A stretch of 64,000 nucleotides of DNA from Acinetobacter sp. ANC 4805 (GCF_022549495.1 NZ_JAKZGD010000011.1:48576-112575), one strand, 5' to 3'; counted from the stretch's first letter, positions 37,242-48,325 are shown. A program made the numbers and translations. The notes: generated by a model not told the origin, from the letters alone.

Positions 37242-38258
37242 ATGAATCAAGAAATTATACGTCAAACGCCACTTTGGGCTGAGAACTGGCCAATCGCTTA
37301 TTCAGTGATTCAAGCAGTTGTGATCCTGTTGGTGGTGGTTTTGGTTGCTGCATTAATGTCATTTATTGAGCGTCGTCTCTTGGCGTTATGGCAAGACCGT
37401 TATGGTCCAAACCGTGTTGGTCCGGGTGGTATGTTCCAGATCGTTGCCGACATGCTCAAGATCATGTTCAAAGAAGACTGGACACCAAAGTTTGCCGATA
37501 AGCTGACTTTTCGTTTAGCACCAGCAGTTGCGATGGCAACTGCGGTACTTTCGTTTATGGTCATCCCAGTAAGTCCTACACTGGGCGTTGCGGATATGAG
37601 TATCGGTCTATTGTTCTTTATGGCAATGGCGGGTATTGCAGTTTATGCAGTGCTATTTGGTGGTTGGGCGTCTAACAACAAATACTCGTTACTCGGTGGT
37701 CTTCGTTCTGCTGCTCAAACTATTTCTTATGAAGTGTTCTTGGGTATTTCATTGATGGGTGTGGTTGCGATTGCAGGCTCATTCAACCTACGTGAAATCG
37801 TTGAAGCTCAACGTGATGTTTGGTTTGTTATTCCACAATTCATTGGTTTCATTATCTTTGTTATTGCTGGTGTTGCAGTGACGCATCGTCATCCATTTGA
37901 CCAACCAGAAGCTGAGCAAGAATTGGCGGAAGGTTATCACGTTGAATATGGTGGGATGAAGTGGGGGATGTTCTTCGTTGCGGAATACGTGAACGTGGTT
38001 TTAATCTCTGCACTGATCGTAACGTTATTCTTCGGCGGATGGCTTGCACCATTTAACTTAGAAATTCCATTTGTTCCACCAGTTTTTTGGTTCGTGATTA
38101 AAACAGCATTCTTTGTAATGATGTTTGTATTGGCGCGTGGTTCTTTAATGCGTCCACGTTATGACCAAGTGATGAATTTTGGTTGGAAAGTTTGTTTGCC
38201 ATTGGCGTTGGTCAACTTGTTAGTGACTGGTGCTGTGATTCTGATGAATCAGGCCTAG
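37242..38258 (+). CDS. nuoH: NADH dehydrogenase I subunit H
   Basis: A membrane subunit of 338 aa with about eight helices that connects the peripheral arm to the proton-pumping arm and lines the quinone channel. Conserved features are [21 protein letters not shown] near residue 42, EDWTP, and the acidic loop [18 protein letters not shown]. Start is 3 bp after nuoG. Confidence 0.96.
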   Translation: MNQEIIRQTPLWAENWPIAYSVIQAVVILLVVVLVAALMSFIERRLLALWQDRYGPNRVGPGGMFQIVADMLKIMFKEDWTPKFADKLTFRLAPAVAMATAVLSFMVIPVSPTLGVADMSIGLLFFMAMAGIAVYAVLFGGWASNNKYSLLGGLRSAAQTISYEVFLGISLMGVVAIAGSFNLREIVEAQRDVWFVIPQFIGFIIFVIAGVAVTHRHPFDQPEAEQELAEGYHVEYGGMKWGMFFVAEYVNVVLISALIVTLFFGGWLAPFNLEIPFVPPVFWFVIKTAFFVMMFVLARGSLMRPRYDQVMNFGWKVCLPLALVNLLVTGAVILMNQA

Positions 38259-38276
38259 GACAGCAGGGAGTACAAA

Positions 38277-38819
38277 ATGTATAAAATTCTAGCTGGATTT
38301 GGATCGATTGTCCGTTCGTTGTGGATGGTGTTTAGCCATGTAACACGTAAACGTGACACGATTTTATATCCAGAAGTACCAGCTGAACAAATTGTGCCTC
38401 CACGCTTTCGTGGTCGTATCATCTTGACGCGTGATCCAGATGGGGAAGAGCGTTGTGTGGCATGTAACCTTTGTGCGGTTGCATGTCCTGTTGGCTGTAT
38501 TTCATTACAAAAAGCGGAAAAAGAAGATGGACGTTGGTATCCAGAATTTTTCCGTATCAACTTTTCACGCTGCATTTTCTGCGGTATGTGTGAAGAAGCT
38601 TGTCCTACAACTGCAATTCAGATGACTCCAGATTTTGAACTTGCTGAATATGTACGCCAAGACTTGGTTTATGAAAAAGAAAACTTATTGATTTCTGGCC
38701 CAGGCAAATATCCTGACTATAACTTCTACCGTGTCACTGGTATGGCAGTAAATGGTAAGGAAAAAGGTCAGGCACAAAAAGAAAGTGCACCAGTTGATGT
38801 ACGGAGTTTATTACCATGA
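38277..38819 (+). CDS. nuoI: NADH dehydrogenase I subunit I
   Basis: The subunit carries clusters N6a and N6b. Two ferredoxin motifs are visible: [12 protein letters not shown] and [12 protein letters not shown]. At 180 aa it is normal length. A GGGAG ribosome site lies just upstream, and its stop overlaps the nuoJ start by four bases. Confidence 0.97.
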   Translation: MYKILAGFGSIVRSLWMVFSHVTRKRDTILYPEVPAEQIVPPRFRGRIILTRDPDGEERCVACNLCAVACPVGCISLQKAEKEDGRWYPEFFRINFSRCIFCGMCEEACPTTAIQMTPDFELAEYVRQDLVYEKENLLISGPGKYPDYNFYRVTGMAVNGKEKGQAQKESAPVDVRSLLP

Positions 38820-39337
38820 TGTGGCCATTTTATTTGATGGCACTTGTGGCCATTATTTCGACCGTTCGTGTTGTGACTAACACGAACCCTGTGCATGCAC
38901 TTTTAAGTTTGATTGTTTCTCTACTTGCTGTTGCTGGCATTTTCATGATCGTGGGTGCGCCGTTTGCGGCTGCACTTGAGATCATCGTTTATGCAGGTGC
39001 GATCATGGTCTTGTTCGTCTTCGTTGTCATGATGTTGAATCTTGGACAAGATACGGTTGAACAAGAACGTAAATGGTTGAGTTCTGATGCATGGGCTTTT
39101 CCCGCACTGATGAGCTTTTTATTGGGCTTAATTTTAGTGTGGATGCTCGGTGGAGAATACACCACGATTTCTGCACCAATGGGTACAGAAGTTGTCGGAC
39201 CTAAAGCAGTTGGTCAAGCATTATTTACTCACTATCTATTATTGGTAGAAGTTGCCGCGATGTTATTGCTTGCAGCATTAGTTGCTGCATATCACCTCGG
39301 CAAACGTGAACCAAGCGCAGAAGAGGATAAAGAATAA
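38816..39337 (+). CDS. nuoJ: NADH dehydrogenase I subunit J
   Basis: A membrane-arm subunit of 173 aa with five predicted helices. The conserved third helix contains [20 protein letters not shown], typical of NuoJ/ND6. It overlaps nuoI by four bases and nuoK by one base, so translation is coupled. Confidence 0.95.
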   Translation: MMWPFYLMALVAIISTVRVVTNTNPVHALLSLIVSLLAVAGIFMIVGAPFAAALEIIVYAGAIMVLFVFVVMMLNLGQDTVEQERKWLSSDAWAFPALMSFLLGLILVWMLGGEYTTISAPMGTEVVGPKAVGQALFTHYLLLVEVAAMLLLAALVAAYHLGKREPSAEEDKE

Positions 39338-39645
39338 TGGGACACATCCCTTTAGAACATGGTTTGATTGTTGCAACCATCCTTTTTGCACTCGGTTTTT
39401 ACGGTGTAATGGTGCGACGCAACCTATTATTTATGTTGATGAGCCTTGAAGTCATGATGAATGCTGCCGCATTGGCATTTGTTTTAGCAGGCAGTGTTTG
39501 GGCTCAACCAGATGGACAAGTGATGTTCATCTTGATCTTAACACTTGCAGCAGCAGAGGCATGTATTGGTCTTGCGATCGTCCTTCAGTTTTATCATCGC
39601 TTCCATCACTTGGATGTGGATGCTGCTAGTGAGATGCGCGGATGA
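39337..39645 (+). CDS. nuoK: NADH dehydrogenase I subunit K
   Basis: A 102-aa membrane subunit with three helices. The proton-path glutamates are visible in [10 protein letters not shown] and in [11 protein letters not shown]. It shares bases with both neighbours: one base with nuoJ and four with nuoL. Confidence 0.96.
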   Translation: MGHIPLEHGLIVATILFALGFYGVMVRRNLLFMLMSLEVMMNAAALAFVLAGSVWAQPDGQVMFILILTLAAAEACIGLAIVLQFYHRFHHLDVDAASEMRG

Positions 39646-41537
39646 GTACATTATATTTAACCGTTTTATTTCCGCTCATTGGTTTTATCCTGTTAGCGGC
39701 AGGGCGTGACAAACTTTCTGAAAATGTAGCTGCCATTATTGGCGTCGGTTCAGTGGGTTTATCTGCGTTATTTGCTTTAATTGCGGGTCTTGCATTTACC
39801 AGCAGCGGTCAAACCATTTTTGTACAACACTTATGGACGTGGTTCAGTGTTGGTGGTTTTGAACCAGGTATCAGCTTACATCTCGATGGTTTGTCATTAT
39901 TGATGACAGGCATGGTGACAGGCGTTGGTTTCCTGATTCATATCTTCGCATCGTGGTATATGCGTGGTGAAGAAGGCTATGCGCGTTTCTTCTCTTATTT
40001 CAACCTATTCGTTGCTAGCATGTTGTTGTTGGTACTCGGCGATAACTTGGCGTTATTGTTCTTGGGTTGGGAAGGCGTAGGTCTGTGTTCATATCTATTG
40101 ATTGGTTTCTACTACTCAAACCCTGCAAATGGTTGGGCAGCAATTAAAGCATTCACCGTAACACGTGTGGGTGATGTCTTTTTACTTATTGCATTGTTCT
40201 TGCTCTATCAACAATTTGGTACCTTGAATATTCAGTACATTGTTGAACATGCGGCGACTGTTATGACGCAAAGTTCATCATTGTCGATCTGGACAGCATT
40301 GATGTTGTTCTTGGGTGCGGCAGGTAAATCAGCGCAAATTCCATTACAAACTTGGTTAGCCGATGCGATGGCTGGTCCTACACCAGTATCTGCATTAATC
40401 CATGCTGCAACAATGGTTACAGCAGGTGTGTACTTATGCTGTCGTATGTTCTCTGTAATGGAAATGGCACCAGAAGTAATGCAGTTCATCTCGATTACCG
40501 GTGCTGTGACGTTGCTTGTGGCTGGTTTTGCCGCATTAGTGCAAACTGATATTAAACGTATCTTGGCTTACTCAACTATGAGTCAGTTGGGTTATATGTT
40601 CATGGCAGTGGGTGCTGAAGCTTACCAAGCTGGTTTATTCCACATGCTTGCTCACGCATTCTTCAAAGCATTATTGTTCCTTTCTTCAGGTGCCGTGATT
40701 CTTGCGTGTCATCACGAACAAAACATTTTCAAAATGGGTGGATTACGTAAAAAGATTCCATTCGTATTTTGGTGTTTCGTGATCGGTGGTGGCGCATTGG
40801 CAGCACTTCCAGTCGTAACAGTTGGCTTCTTCTCTAAAGATGCGATCTTGGGTGCAGTCTATGCACAGTCTACGATTGCAAATCTTCCGCTTTACCATAC
40901 CTTGTACTGGGTGGGTGTTGCAGGTGCATTCTTAACGTCTATCTATACGTTCCGTCTTATCTGGGTTGTATTCTTTGGCGAAGAAAAAACCCATGCACAT
41001 GCGATTCATGGTGTGACCTATTGGGGACCGCTTGCGATTCTTGCGACCTTATCAACAGGTATTGGTTATTTCTTACAAGCACCAGTTGCAGGCTTATTAA
41101 CGGCTGCCAAAATTCCAAGCTTTGTTGTTCCTGAGAGCTTAGAAGCAGCTGTTGTACATGCTGAACATTTAGCAAGTGGCGTTGCCCTCGCTGGTTTAGC
41201 TGTGGGTATCTTCTTGTTTGCTTTTGCATACGGTGCAGTAAAAGCTTTTGCTCAAACATCTTTGGGCTCAGGTTTAGCGCACATTTGCCGTACCGCATTT
41301 GGTTTTGATGCTTTGTATGACATCGTTTTTGTAAAACCATACTTACTGATTGCGAAAATCTTAGGTCGTGATCCGGTCGATAGCTTATGGCTCGTACTTC
41401 CTGCAATTGTGAAAGGTGGTAATAGCTTTACAAGTTCGCGTCAAACAGGTTCATTACGTGAATACGCATCAAGCATGTCACTCGGTGTAGTGGTGTTATT
41501 GATGATCTTGATCGTAGTTCAGGTTGTGGGGAAATAA
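39642..41537 (+). CDS. nuoL: NADH dehydrogenase I subunit L
   Basis: The distal antiporter-like proton-pumping subunit of 631 aa. It shows the conserved [19 protein letters not shown] segment, the proton-path lysine region with [20 protein letters not shown], and a C-terminal amphipathic helix that runs along the membrane arm. Stop TAA is one base before the nuoM ATG. Confidence 0.96.
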   Translation: MSTLYLTVLFPLIGFILLAAGRDKLSENVAAIIGVGSVGLSALFALIAGLAFTSSGQTIFVQHLWTWFSVGGFEPGISLHLDGLSLLMTGMVTGVGFLIHIFASWYMRGEEGYARFFSYFNLFVASMLLLVLGDNLALLFLGWEGVGLCSYLLIGFYYSNPANGWAAIKAFTVTRVGDVFLLIALFLLYQQFGTLNIQYIVEHAATVMTQSSSLSIWTALMLFLGAAGKSAQIPLQTWLADAMAGPTPVSALIHAATMVTAGVYLCCRMFSVMEMAPEVMQFISITGAVTLLVAGFAALVQTDIKRILAYSTMSQLGYMFMAVGAEAYQAGLFHMLAHAFFKALLFLSSGAVILACHHEQNIFKMGGLRKKIPFVFWCFVIGGGALAALPVVTVGFFSKDAILGAVYAQSTIANLPLYHTLYWVGVAGAFLTSIYTFRLIWVVFFGEEKTHAHAIHGVTYWGPLAILATLSTGIGYFLQAPVAGLLTAAKIPSFVVPESLEAAVVHAEHLASGVALAGLAVGIFLFAFAYGAVKAFAQTSLGSGLAHICRTAFGFDALYDIVFVKPYLLIAKILGRDPVDSLWLVLPAIVKGGNSFTSSRQTGSLREYASSMSLGVVVLLMILIVVQVVGK

Positions 41538-41538
41538 A

Positions 41539-43137
41539 ATGGAAAACAATTTAATTTTACCCGCACTGATTTTAGTTCCTTTCATTGCTGGTTTTATTTG
41601 TTGGTTGGTCGATAAATTCGACCAACACTTACCACGTTGGATTGCCTTGATTGGTATGCTCATTACCTTTGGTTTGGGTATTGCACTTTGGCAAACTGGT
41701 ACATATAGCTACGAGTTAGGCGGTAAAGTCCCAACGTGGGCAGCTGAATTCCAACTTCCATGGATTCAGTCTTTGGGTATTAGCATTCACTTAGCAGTGG
41801 ATGGTTTATCTTTACTCATGGTTTTACTTACAGCATTACTTGGTGTACTTGCTGTTGGTTGCTCGTGGGGTGAGATTCAAAAGAATGTTGGTTTCTTCCA
41901 CTTAAACCTCCTTTGGAGTTTGGGTGGCGTGATCGGTGTATTCCTTGCAATTGACTTATTCCTGTTCTTCTTCTTCTGGGAGATGATGCTTGTACCAATC
42001 TACTTCTTGATTGCGTTATGGGGACATTCAGGATCGAATGGTCGTTCGCGTGTTTATGCTGCAACGAAATTCTTCTTATATACACAAATCGCTGGTTTGA
42101 TCATGCTAATCGGTATCTTAGGCTTAGTGGTCTATGGATACATGATGACAGGTATGATTGGTTTCGATTACAACTATTTATTGGCTGTTGCGAACCATTT
42201 ACCACCAGAAGTTGCTTACGCATTCATGCTGTGTTTCTTCATTGGTTTTGCGGTGAAATTACCTGTATTCCCATTACATGGTTGGTTACCTGATGCGCAT
42301 GCTCAAGCACCAACAGCTGGTTCTGTGGATTTAGCTGGTATTTTGATTAAAACAGCTGCGTACGGTTTGCTCCGCTTTGTGATTCCATTCTTCCCAGCAG
42401 CATCAGCACAATTTGCTGATATCGCCATTATTTTGGGCTTGATTGGTATTTTCTACGGTGCATTCTTAGCGTACCAACAAACAGATATGAAACGCTTACT
42501 TGCGTACACGTCTATTTCGCACATGGGTTTCATCTTACTTGCAATTTATGCAGGTAATATCCTGACTTTCCAAGGCTTAATGATCATGATGTTGGCACAT
42601 GGCTTGTCATCTGCTGCATTGTTCATTATGTCGGGTCAAGTCTATGAGCGTTTACATACACGTGATTTACGCTTGATGGGTGGTCTTCGTGGTCAACTGC
42701 AATATTTACCATTCTTCTTGATGTTCTTCGTTGCTGCACTTGTGGGCGTGCCTGGTCTAGGTAACTTTATCGGTGAATTCTTGATTTTAATGGGTTCATT
42801 CAAAGCTTATCCTGCATTCACGATCATTGCTGCTGTAAGTTTGGTATTTGCAGGTCTCTACGGTTTGATTTTGATTCACAAAGCACTTTTTGGTGAACCG
42901 AATCCAGAACAAAAGCAACACTATACAAGCCCACTTAAAGATTTATCAGTACGTGAAGTTAGTATTTTGATGATCTGTGTGATTGGTTTGCTTTGGTTAG
43001 GGCTTTACCCACAAACATTCTTGGATATGTCTCATTCAAGCATGCAGTGGTTAGTCAATAGTTATATGCCAGTACAAGAAGTTGTTGAAACTGTTCAACA
43101 GGCTGCAACTCAACTTGAACAAGTGGAGATGCAATAA
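41539..43137 (+). CDS. nuoM: NADH dehydrogenase I subunit M
   Basis: The second antiporter-like subunit, 532 aa from ATG 41539. I prefer this start because it follows the nuoL stop directly and has GGGG 8-9 bases upstream; the frame is open five codons further. Motifs include FFWEMMLVPIYFLIALWG and LHGWLPDAHAQAPTAGSV. Confidence 0.95.
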   Translation: MENNLILPALILVPFIAGFICWLVDKFDQHLPRWIALIGMLITFGLGIALWQTGTYSYELGGKVPTWAAEFQLPWIQSLGISIHLAVDGLSLLMVLLTALLGVLAVGCSWGEIQKNVGFFHLNLLWSLGGVIGVFLAIDLFLFFFFWEMMLVPIYFLIALWGHSGSNGRSRVYAATKFFLYTQIAGLIMLIGILGLVVYGYMMTGMIGFDYNYLLAVANHLPPEVAYAFMLCFFIGFAVKLPVFPLHGWLPDAHAQAPTAGSVDLAGILIKTAAYGLLRFVIPFFPAASAQFADIAIILGLIGIFYGAFLAYQQTDMKRLLAYTSISHMGFILLAIYAGNILTFQGLMIMMLAHGLSSAALFIMSGQVYERLHTRDLRLMGGLRGQLQYLPFFLMFFVAALVGVPGLGNFIGEFLILMGSFKAYPAFTIIAAVSLVFAGLYGLILIHKALFGEPNPEQKQHYTSPLKDLSVREVSILMICVIGLLWLGLYPQTFLDMSHSSMQWLVNSYMPVQEVVETVQQAATQLEQVEMQ

Positions 43138-43140
43138 ACC

Positions 43141-44637
43141 ATGAACTTCACACTTTCTTTTTCTGAGCTTATGCCACTTGTCCCAGTGATGATTGTGGCA
43201 TTGACTGCAGTTGTTGTGATGTTATTGATTGCGATTAAACGTAATCATAATCTTGTTGCAACAACGACAGTGGTTGGTTTAAACCTCTCTGCAATTTTTA
43301 TTGCATATACGATGTTTAGTGGACACTTTGTTCCAGTAAATGTCATGGGCATGTTTATGGTTGATCCATTCACCATGCTCTATCAATTCTTGATTTTGAT
43401 TGCTGCTTTAGCATGTAGCACGCTTTCACATGCCTACATTGAAACCTATAAAGATAATCGTGAAGAACTTTATATCTTGTTACTTTGTTCTGTAGCAGGT
43501 GCAATGTTGTTGGTTGCGAGTTCTAATTATGCTGCTTTCTTTATCAGCTTAGAATTGATGTCGATTCCTGTGTACGGTATGTTGGCTTATACTTATCAAC
43601 GTAGTCAGTCTTTGGAAGCAGGGATCAAATATCTTGTACTTTCAGCGACTGCATCTGCAATGTTGCTGATGGGTATGGCGTATATCTATGCTTATACAGG
43701 TTCATTGTCATTCTATGATTCTGTTCAAGCATTATTTACTGCAATCAAACAGCCAATGGTGTTATTGGGCTTAGGTCTTATTATCTTTGCTGTTGCATTT
43801 AAACTTTCGCTTGCACCATTCCATAAATGGACGCCAGATGTGTATGCAGGTGCGCCAGCACCAATGGCAACCTTCTTGGCAACTGCTGCCAAAGTTGCAA
43901 CGATTGGTTTATTTGTACGTTACTTATTGACCTCTGGTGCAATCTTAGTTGAATCACTGGTGACAGTTTTGACGGTCATTGCTGTGTTATCAATCTTAGT
44001 GGGTAACTTACTTGCAGTGCGTCAAGTCAACTTGAAACGTATTCTTGGTTATTCATCAATTGCACACTTTGGTTACTTGCTGATTGCTTTAATTAGTATG
44101 ACTTATGCAAGCTTAGGTAGTGTAACTGTTTATGTGATTACCTATGTATTTACAACAATCGGTGCATTCGGTGCAGTTGCGTTGATGTCTAGTCCATACA
44201 ACAATCTTGATGAAGCACAAAGTCTAGCTGATTATCGTGGTTTGTTCTGGCGTCGTCCGATTTTGACTGCAACATTAACCGTAATGATGTTGTCTTTAGC
44301 AGGTATCCCATTAACAGCGGGCTTTATTGGTAAGTTCCTTGTGGTCATGGCTGCGGTCACAACGCAACACTGGTTCTTGGCTGCAATGGTCGTAGTGGGT
44401 AGTGGTATTGGTTTGTATTACTACTTACGTGTGATGATTGTGATGTACATGACACCACCAGAAACCCCACGTATTGATGCAGATGCGCATTGGGGAACTA
44501 AAGTTGGTGGGATTATGGTACTTGGTGCAGCATTGCTTGTATTACTATTAGGTATCTATCCAGATCCAATGATTAAATTGGCATTGAAGTCAGAAATTCT
44601 TTCTCCATTGCATTTCATGTTGTCTCAACAACAATAA
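43141..44637 (+). CDS. nuoN: NADH dehydrogenase I subunit N
   Basis: The third antiporter-like subunit, 498 aa, last gene of the operon. Motifs include SLELMSIPVYGMLAY and LAPFHKWTPDVYAGAPAP. It starts 3 bp after nuoM and is followed within 20 bp by a strong terminator. Confidence 0.96.
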   Translation: MNFTLSFSELMPLVPVMIVALTAVVVMLLIAIKRNHNLVATTTVVGLNLSAIFIAYTMFSGHFVPVNVMGMFMVDPFTMLYQFLILIAALACSTLSHAYIETYKDNREELYILLLCSVAGAMLLVASSNYAAFFISLELMSIPVYGMLAYTYQRSQSLEAGIKYLVLSATASAMLLMGMAYIYAYTGSLSFYDSVQALFTAIKQPMVLLGLGLIIFAVAFKLSLAPFHKWTPDVYAGAPAPMATFLATAAKVATIGLFVRYLLTSGAILVESLVTVLTVIAVLSILVGNLLAVRQVNLKRILGYSSIAHFGYLLIALISMTYASLGSVTVYVITYVFTTIGAFGAVALMSSPYNNLDEAQSLADYRGLFWRRPILTATLTVMMLSLAGIPLTAGFIGKFLVVMAAVTTQHWFLAAMVVVGSGIGLYYYLRVMIVMYMTPPETPRIDADAHWGTKVGGIMVLGAALLVLLLGIYPDPMIKLALKSEILSPLHFMLSQQQ

Positions 44638-44652
44638 TGATCTGATTAGTAC

Positions 44653-44684
44653 AAAAAAGCCTCCAAAAATTGGGGGCTTTTTTT
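44653..44684 (+). terminator. Terminator of the nuo operon
   Basis: Stem AAGCCTCC pairing with GGGGGCTT around a short A/T loop, followed by seven T. It closes the operon after nuoN. Confidence 0.9.
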
Positions 44685-44744
44685 AATGAATAGTAAAAAA
44701 CAATCTATAATAGCTCTAGATTAATATTATTTAGGTGCTTACCC

Positions 44745-45380
44745 GTGTCTGTCCAAGAAATTCGCCATCCGCTTATTCGCCATAAACTTGGTTTATTACG
44801 CCGTTCAGACATTAGCACGAAGAACTTCCGTGAATTGGCACAAGAAGTCACGATGCTACTGACTTATGAAGCGACTAAGGATCTACCTGTTGTGGATCAT
44901 GAAATTGATGGATGGGCAGGTAAAGTCTCAACTCAGCGTATCGCAGGCAAGAAAACTACCATTGTTCCTATCTTGCGTGCTGGTATTGGTATGCTTGAAG
45001 GCGTTCTTAGTCTGATTCCAAGTGCGAAAGTGAGTGTATTGGGTTTAGAACGTGATGAAGCAACTTTAGAAGTGCGTACGTATTATAAGAAATTAGTGCC
45101 TGATGTTGCCAATCGTTTAGCTATGATTATTGATCCAATGTTGGCAACAGGTAACTCTTTAATTGCTGCAATTGATGTACTCAAGGCAAGTGGCTGTAAA
45201 GATATTCGTGTGATGATCTTGGTGGCTGCACCTGAAGGTATTGCAAAAGTAGAGGCTGCACATCCAGATGTTCGTATTTATACGGCTTCAATTGACCAAG
45301 GTCTAAATAAAGATGGCTATATCGTGCCTGGTTTAGGCGATGCTGGCGACAAAATATTTGGTAGTGTGCAGAAAGATTAA
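44745..45380 (+). CDS. upp: Uracil phosphoribosyltransferase
   Basis: Converts uracil and PRPP to UMP in pyrimidine salvage. The chain is 211 aa with [17 protein letters not shown] at the start, the PRPP-binding loop [15 protein letters not shown] and the C-terminal [12 protein letters not shown] typical of the family. Translation starts at GTG 44745; AGGTG lies 8 bases upstream. A single-gene unit between two terminators. Confidence 0.96.
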   Translation: MSVQEIRHPLIRHKLGLLRRSDISTKNFRELAQEVTMLLTYEATKDLPVVDHEIDGWAGKVSTQRIAGKKTTIVPILRAGIGMLEGVLSLIPSAKVSVLGLERDEATLEVRTYYKKLVPDVANRLAMIIDPMLATGNSLIAAIDVLKASGCKDIRVMILVAAPEGIAKVEAAHPDVRIYTASIDQGLNKDGYIVPGLGDAGDKIFGSVQKD

Positions 45381-45395
45381 TTTTTGAAAATATGC

Positions 45396-45457
45396 TTAAA
45401 AAAGAGACTTAATCCAACCGTATAGATTTTAGGGGAGGATTTAGAGTCTCTTTTTTT
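45396..45457 (+). terminator. Terminator of upp
   Basis: AGAGACTTAATCC pairs with GGATTTAGAGTCTCT with small bulges around a loop of about 20 nt, followed by seven T. Confidence 0.8.
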
Positions 45458-45497
45458 ATATACTGAATGATAGTATTTGCAAAATTGGATGAATGTC

Positions 45498-45791
45498 ATG
45501 AAGAAAGAATTTTATCAGGGAAAAGTTAAACAATATAATCCAGACAAAGGGTATGGTTTTATTGCGACGGCTGAAGGAGAGATCTTTTTTCATATTTCAG
45601 ATTTTCCAGCAGCGGAAGGTGAGCCTAAACGCAATGAAAAAGTAAAATTTGTAGCTCTAGAAAATGCTGGCAAATTTAAAGCAGTCCAAATTGAACGTGT
45701 AGATCCGAATCCTGCAAAAACTAAAAAAAATAAAATATTGGCTCATAATGAATCGATAACGAGTGAGCTATTGTCAAACTTTCGACGTTAA
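45498..45791 (+). CDS. Cold-shock-domain protein (97 aa)
   Basis: The N-terminal 65 residues are a cold shock domain: KVKQYNPDKGYGFI, then EIFFHISDFP, the RNP-type nucleic-acid-binding motifs. A short basic tail follows. The domain is a diverged relative of CspA rather than a canonical 70-aa CspA. I prefer ATG 45498 because the domain begins there; ATG 45489 and a frame start at 45477 are possible. A second cold-shock gene follows 79 bp downstream. Likely binds single-stranded nucleic acid. Confidence 0.85.
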   Translation: MKKEFYQGKVKQYNPDKGYGFIATAEGEIFFHISDFPAAEGEPKRNEKVKFVALENAGKFKAVQIERVDPNPAKTKKNKILAHNESITSELLSNFRR

Positions 45792-45870
45792 TCATCTAGA
45801 TAAAATATGGAGAGAATTTTTTTGATCTCCATATTGATCTATTAGGCTTTGCAAATGAGAAAAGAAAAAT

Positions 45871-46575
45871 ATGTTTGTTGAAGGTAAAATTAAAAAATAT
45901 AATTCAGAAAGAGGGTTTGGCTTTATAGCACTTGAAGGGCAGGCAGATATCTTCTTTCATATTACCGATTTTCCCAAAGCAGGCGGTGAGCCAAAAGTTG
46001 GCGAATTACTTAGATTTCTTATTGTGCAAGATAAAGATAAATTTAAAGCAGCAAATATTGTTCGGTTAGATTTAAAGAGCTCTCATCCTTCTAGTCATTT
46101 TGCCTCTAATTCTGAGATTACCTCTAATGCAATTTCACCAAATAATCCTCAGTCTAGCTCTAAAAAGAGAATGATCCTTACGGTCATTGGTTTAATGATT
46201 ATTGCGGTTTTAGCAGTTCTGGTCTTTAAAAAATATCAGTCTTATCAACAGTCACAAAAATTAAAAGCAGCTCAGTTGATCGAAGAACAAAAGAAAATAG
46301 TGATTGCTCAAAGGCAGGCATTGGGTGATTTACCAGAGCTAAAGCGATCTGAAAAAACAGAACAGGTGTTAGACGTACCATCAACACCGTCAGTATCATA
46401 TCATCAAATGCAAGCTGTGCAGTCCGTTAAAGCTCAAGCCCAGTTTAGTTGTGATGGGCGTGAGCATTGTTCACAAATGCATTCTCGTGAGGAAGCTATA
46501 TTCTTCTTAAGAAATTGTCCGAATACAAAAATGGATGGTGACAATGATGGTGAGCCATGTGAACAACAATTCTGA
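45871..46575 (+). CDS. Cold-shock domain, membrane helix and Excalibur domain fusion
   Basis: Three parts are visible in 234 aa. Residues 1-70 are a cold shock domain (KIKKYNSERGFGFIA, then DIFFHITDFP). Residues about 100-117 are one membrane helix (MILTVIGLMIIAVLAVLVF). The last 45 residues are an Excalibur domain with four cysteines and the calcium-loop-like DGDNDGEPCE. Between helix and Excalibur is a glutamine/lysine-rich linker. The topology would place the nucleic-acid-binding domain inside the cell and the Excalibur domain in the periplasm. The N-terminus closely resembles the preceding gene, pointing to duplication. Confidence 0.88.
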   Translation: MFVEGKIKKYNSERGFGFIALEGQADIFFHITDFPKAGGEPKVGELLRFLIVQDKDKFKAANIVRLDLKSSHPSSHFASNSEITSNAISPNNPQSSSKKRMILTVIGLMIIAVLAVLVFKKYQSYQQSQKLKAAQLIEEQKKIVIAQRQALGDLPELKRSEKTEQVLDVPSTPSVSYHQMQAVQSVKAQAQFSCDGREHCSQMHSREEAIFFLRNCPNTKMDGDNDGEPCEQQF

Positions 46576-46579
46576 TGAT

Positions 46580-46608
46580 AAAAAAAGATCAGGCTTAAAC
46601 CTGATCTT
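46580..46608 (-). terminator. Terminator of the finR-like gene
   Basis: On the minus strand AAGATCAGG pairs with CCTGATCTT around a 6-nt loop, followed by seven T. The stop codon of the regulator lies in the loop. Confidence 0.85.
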
Positions 46609-47479
46609 CACAGAAATGTAAAAAGGCTTTAAGCCCAGGACCTTGATATTTTTGACGATGTACTAGCATATAAAGAGGGCGGGTCAGTTGCCAATAAGGT
46701 GTATCTAAAATAACAAGCTGTCCTTTCTCTTCCAGCGGTTCAATCGCGAGTCTTGAAACACAAGACATCCCCAAACCACCAGCAACAATTTTTAAGATTG
46801 CTTCGTTATGACCGAGGGTTAAACGGATATTAGCATCTGGTAGATCTTGTAAAATCGCATTATCAAAAACTTCACGTGTACCTGAGCCTTCTTCACGTAA
46901 AATCCACTCAACCTCATGGAAATCTGCTGGTGTAATTGGGCGATCTAACTTTGCAAGAGGGTGATCAGGTGCACAGCAAACAGCGAGTTCGTCATCTTTC
47001 CAATGAATACTTTGTAATTGGGGTAAGTGGCAAGAGCCTTCGATTAAAGCCAAATCCAGTTGAAATTGATTCACTGCTTCAATCATTTGGCGAGTATTTC
47101 CCACCTGTAACTGTAAATGTGCTTGAGGGTGATGTTGTAAGAATTCCGCCATGAGATCAGGCATCAAATAATCACTGATCGTTAAGGTTGCACCTAAACG
47201 TAAATCAATACTTTGAAGTTCACCCTTAGCGGCTTGTTCAAATGATTCACAGCGACCTAAGATTTCTAAAGCTTGAGGCAGTAAAAAACGTCCCAAGTCA
47301 TTGAGTTGTAAACGCTTGCCTAAACGGTCGAATAAAGGCGCACCTAAACCATCTTCTAAATCAGCTAAAGCCATACTTGCCGCACTTTGTGTGAGTCGGA
47401 CAGCATCACTCGCTTTGGTTACAGTTCCTTCCTGAGCAACCGCCACGAAAACAGCCAATTGGCGTAAGGTCATGCGCAT
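46595..47479 (-). CDS. finR: LysR-type regulator, FinR-like
   Basis: Residues 1-60 are a LysR helix-turn-helix domain (TLRQLAVFVAVAQEGTVTKA, then LTQSAASMALADLE). The remainder is a periplasmic-binding-like effector domain (LRLGATLTISDYLMP, then EEGSGTREVFD). It is divergent from fpr, 84 bp apart, the arrangement of finR and fprA in Pseudomonas. There FinR activates the reductase gene under superoxide stress. Identity as FinR rests on that context. The start may be the third codon (47473). Confidence 0.83.
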   Translation of the reverse strand: MRMTLRQLAVFVAVAQEGTVTKASDAVRLTQSAASMALADLEDGLGAPLFDRLGKRLQLNDLGRFLLPQALEILGRCESFEQAAKGELQSIDLRLGATLTISDYLMPDLMAEFLQHHPQAHLQLQVGNTRQMIEAVNQFQLDLALIEGSCHLPQLQSIHWKDDELAVCCAPDHPLAKLDRPITPADFHEVEWILREEGSGTREVFDNAILQDLPDANIRLTLGHNEAILKIVAGGLGMSCVSRLAIEPLEEKGQLVILDTPYWQLTRPLYMLVHRQKYQGPGLKAFLHFCEDQV

Positions 47480-47563
47480 GTTAAATAGCCTTAATGTTTT
47501 GAGTATCCATCAATTATTCGATCATGCTAACATGAGCCTACTGTTTCGTGCCACGTTCAAATC

Positions 47564-48325
47564 ATGTCAATTGAAAAATTTAGCGTAGAAAAGGTTTTAT
47601 CTGTTCATCGTTGGGCCCACAATCTTTTTAGTTTTACCCTGACTCGACCTGCTCATTTTAAATTTAGTGCAGGGCAGTTTGCACGGATTGGGTTAATGGT
47701 TGACGGTGAATTAGTGGTACGCGCTTATTCTGTAGTTTCTTCACCCTTTGATGAAACGCTAGAATTCTTTTCAATTGTTGTACCTGATGGTGCATTTACC
47801 TCAAATCTGCAACACCTTAAAGTGGGTGATGAATTGTATTTGGATAAAGTGTCCTATGGCTATCTGACCTTGGCACGTTACCAACTGCCTGTCCCCCAAG
47901 ATCTTTGGTTATTGGCAACAGGAACAGGTTTAGCTCCGTTTTTGTCGATGTTACAAGACTTTGAAACATGGAAAAAATATCAACATATCAACTTAGTTTA
48001 TAGTGTTCGTACAGCATCTGAATTGGCATATGTGGAGCGTATCCAAGAAATTGCAGCCCTTTTTGGTGAGGGGCATACAGGTTTTAAATTTGTGCCAATT
48101 ATTACTAGAGACCCAAACGCGACATTACATGATCGTTTACCGATTTTGATCGCCAATGGGGAATTAGAGAAAACGATAGGGTTATCTTTGAATCCTGCCA
48201 GTAGTCATGTGATGTTATGTGGCAATCCACAGATGGTTGAGGATACCAAAGAAGCACTCAAAAAACGTGGTTTAACCATGAATCGCCGTGGCGAGGGAAA
48301 TATTGCAGTAGAGAATTATTGGTAA
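47564..48325 (+). CDS. fpr: Ferredoxin/flavodoxin-NADP reductase
   Basis: An FAD enzyme that exchanges electrons between NADPH and ferredoxin or flavodoxin, supporting iron-sulphur and oxidative-stress repair. FAD-binding residues are in VVRAYSVVSSPFD, the NADP region shows LLATGTGLAPFLSML and VMLCGNPQMV, and the C-terminus ends GNIAVENYW as in bacterial Fpr. 253 aa is the normal length. Likely controlled by the divergent LysR gene. Confidence 0.94.
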   Translation: MSIEKFSVEKVLSVHRWAHNLFSFTLTRPAHFKFSAGQFARIGLMVDGELVVRAYSVVSSPFDETLEFFSIVVPDGAFTSNLQHLKVGDELYLDKVSYGYLTLARYQLPVPQDLWLLATGTGLAPFLSMLQDFETWKKYQHINLVYSVRTASELAYVERIQEIAALFGEGHTGFKFVPIITRDPNATLHDRLPILIANGELEKTIGLSLNPASSHVMLCGNPQMVEDTKEALKKRGLTMNRRGEGNIAVENYW

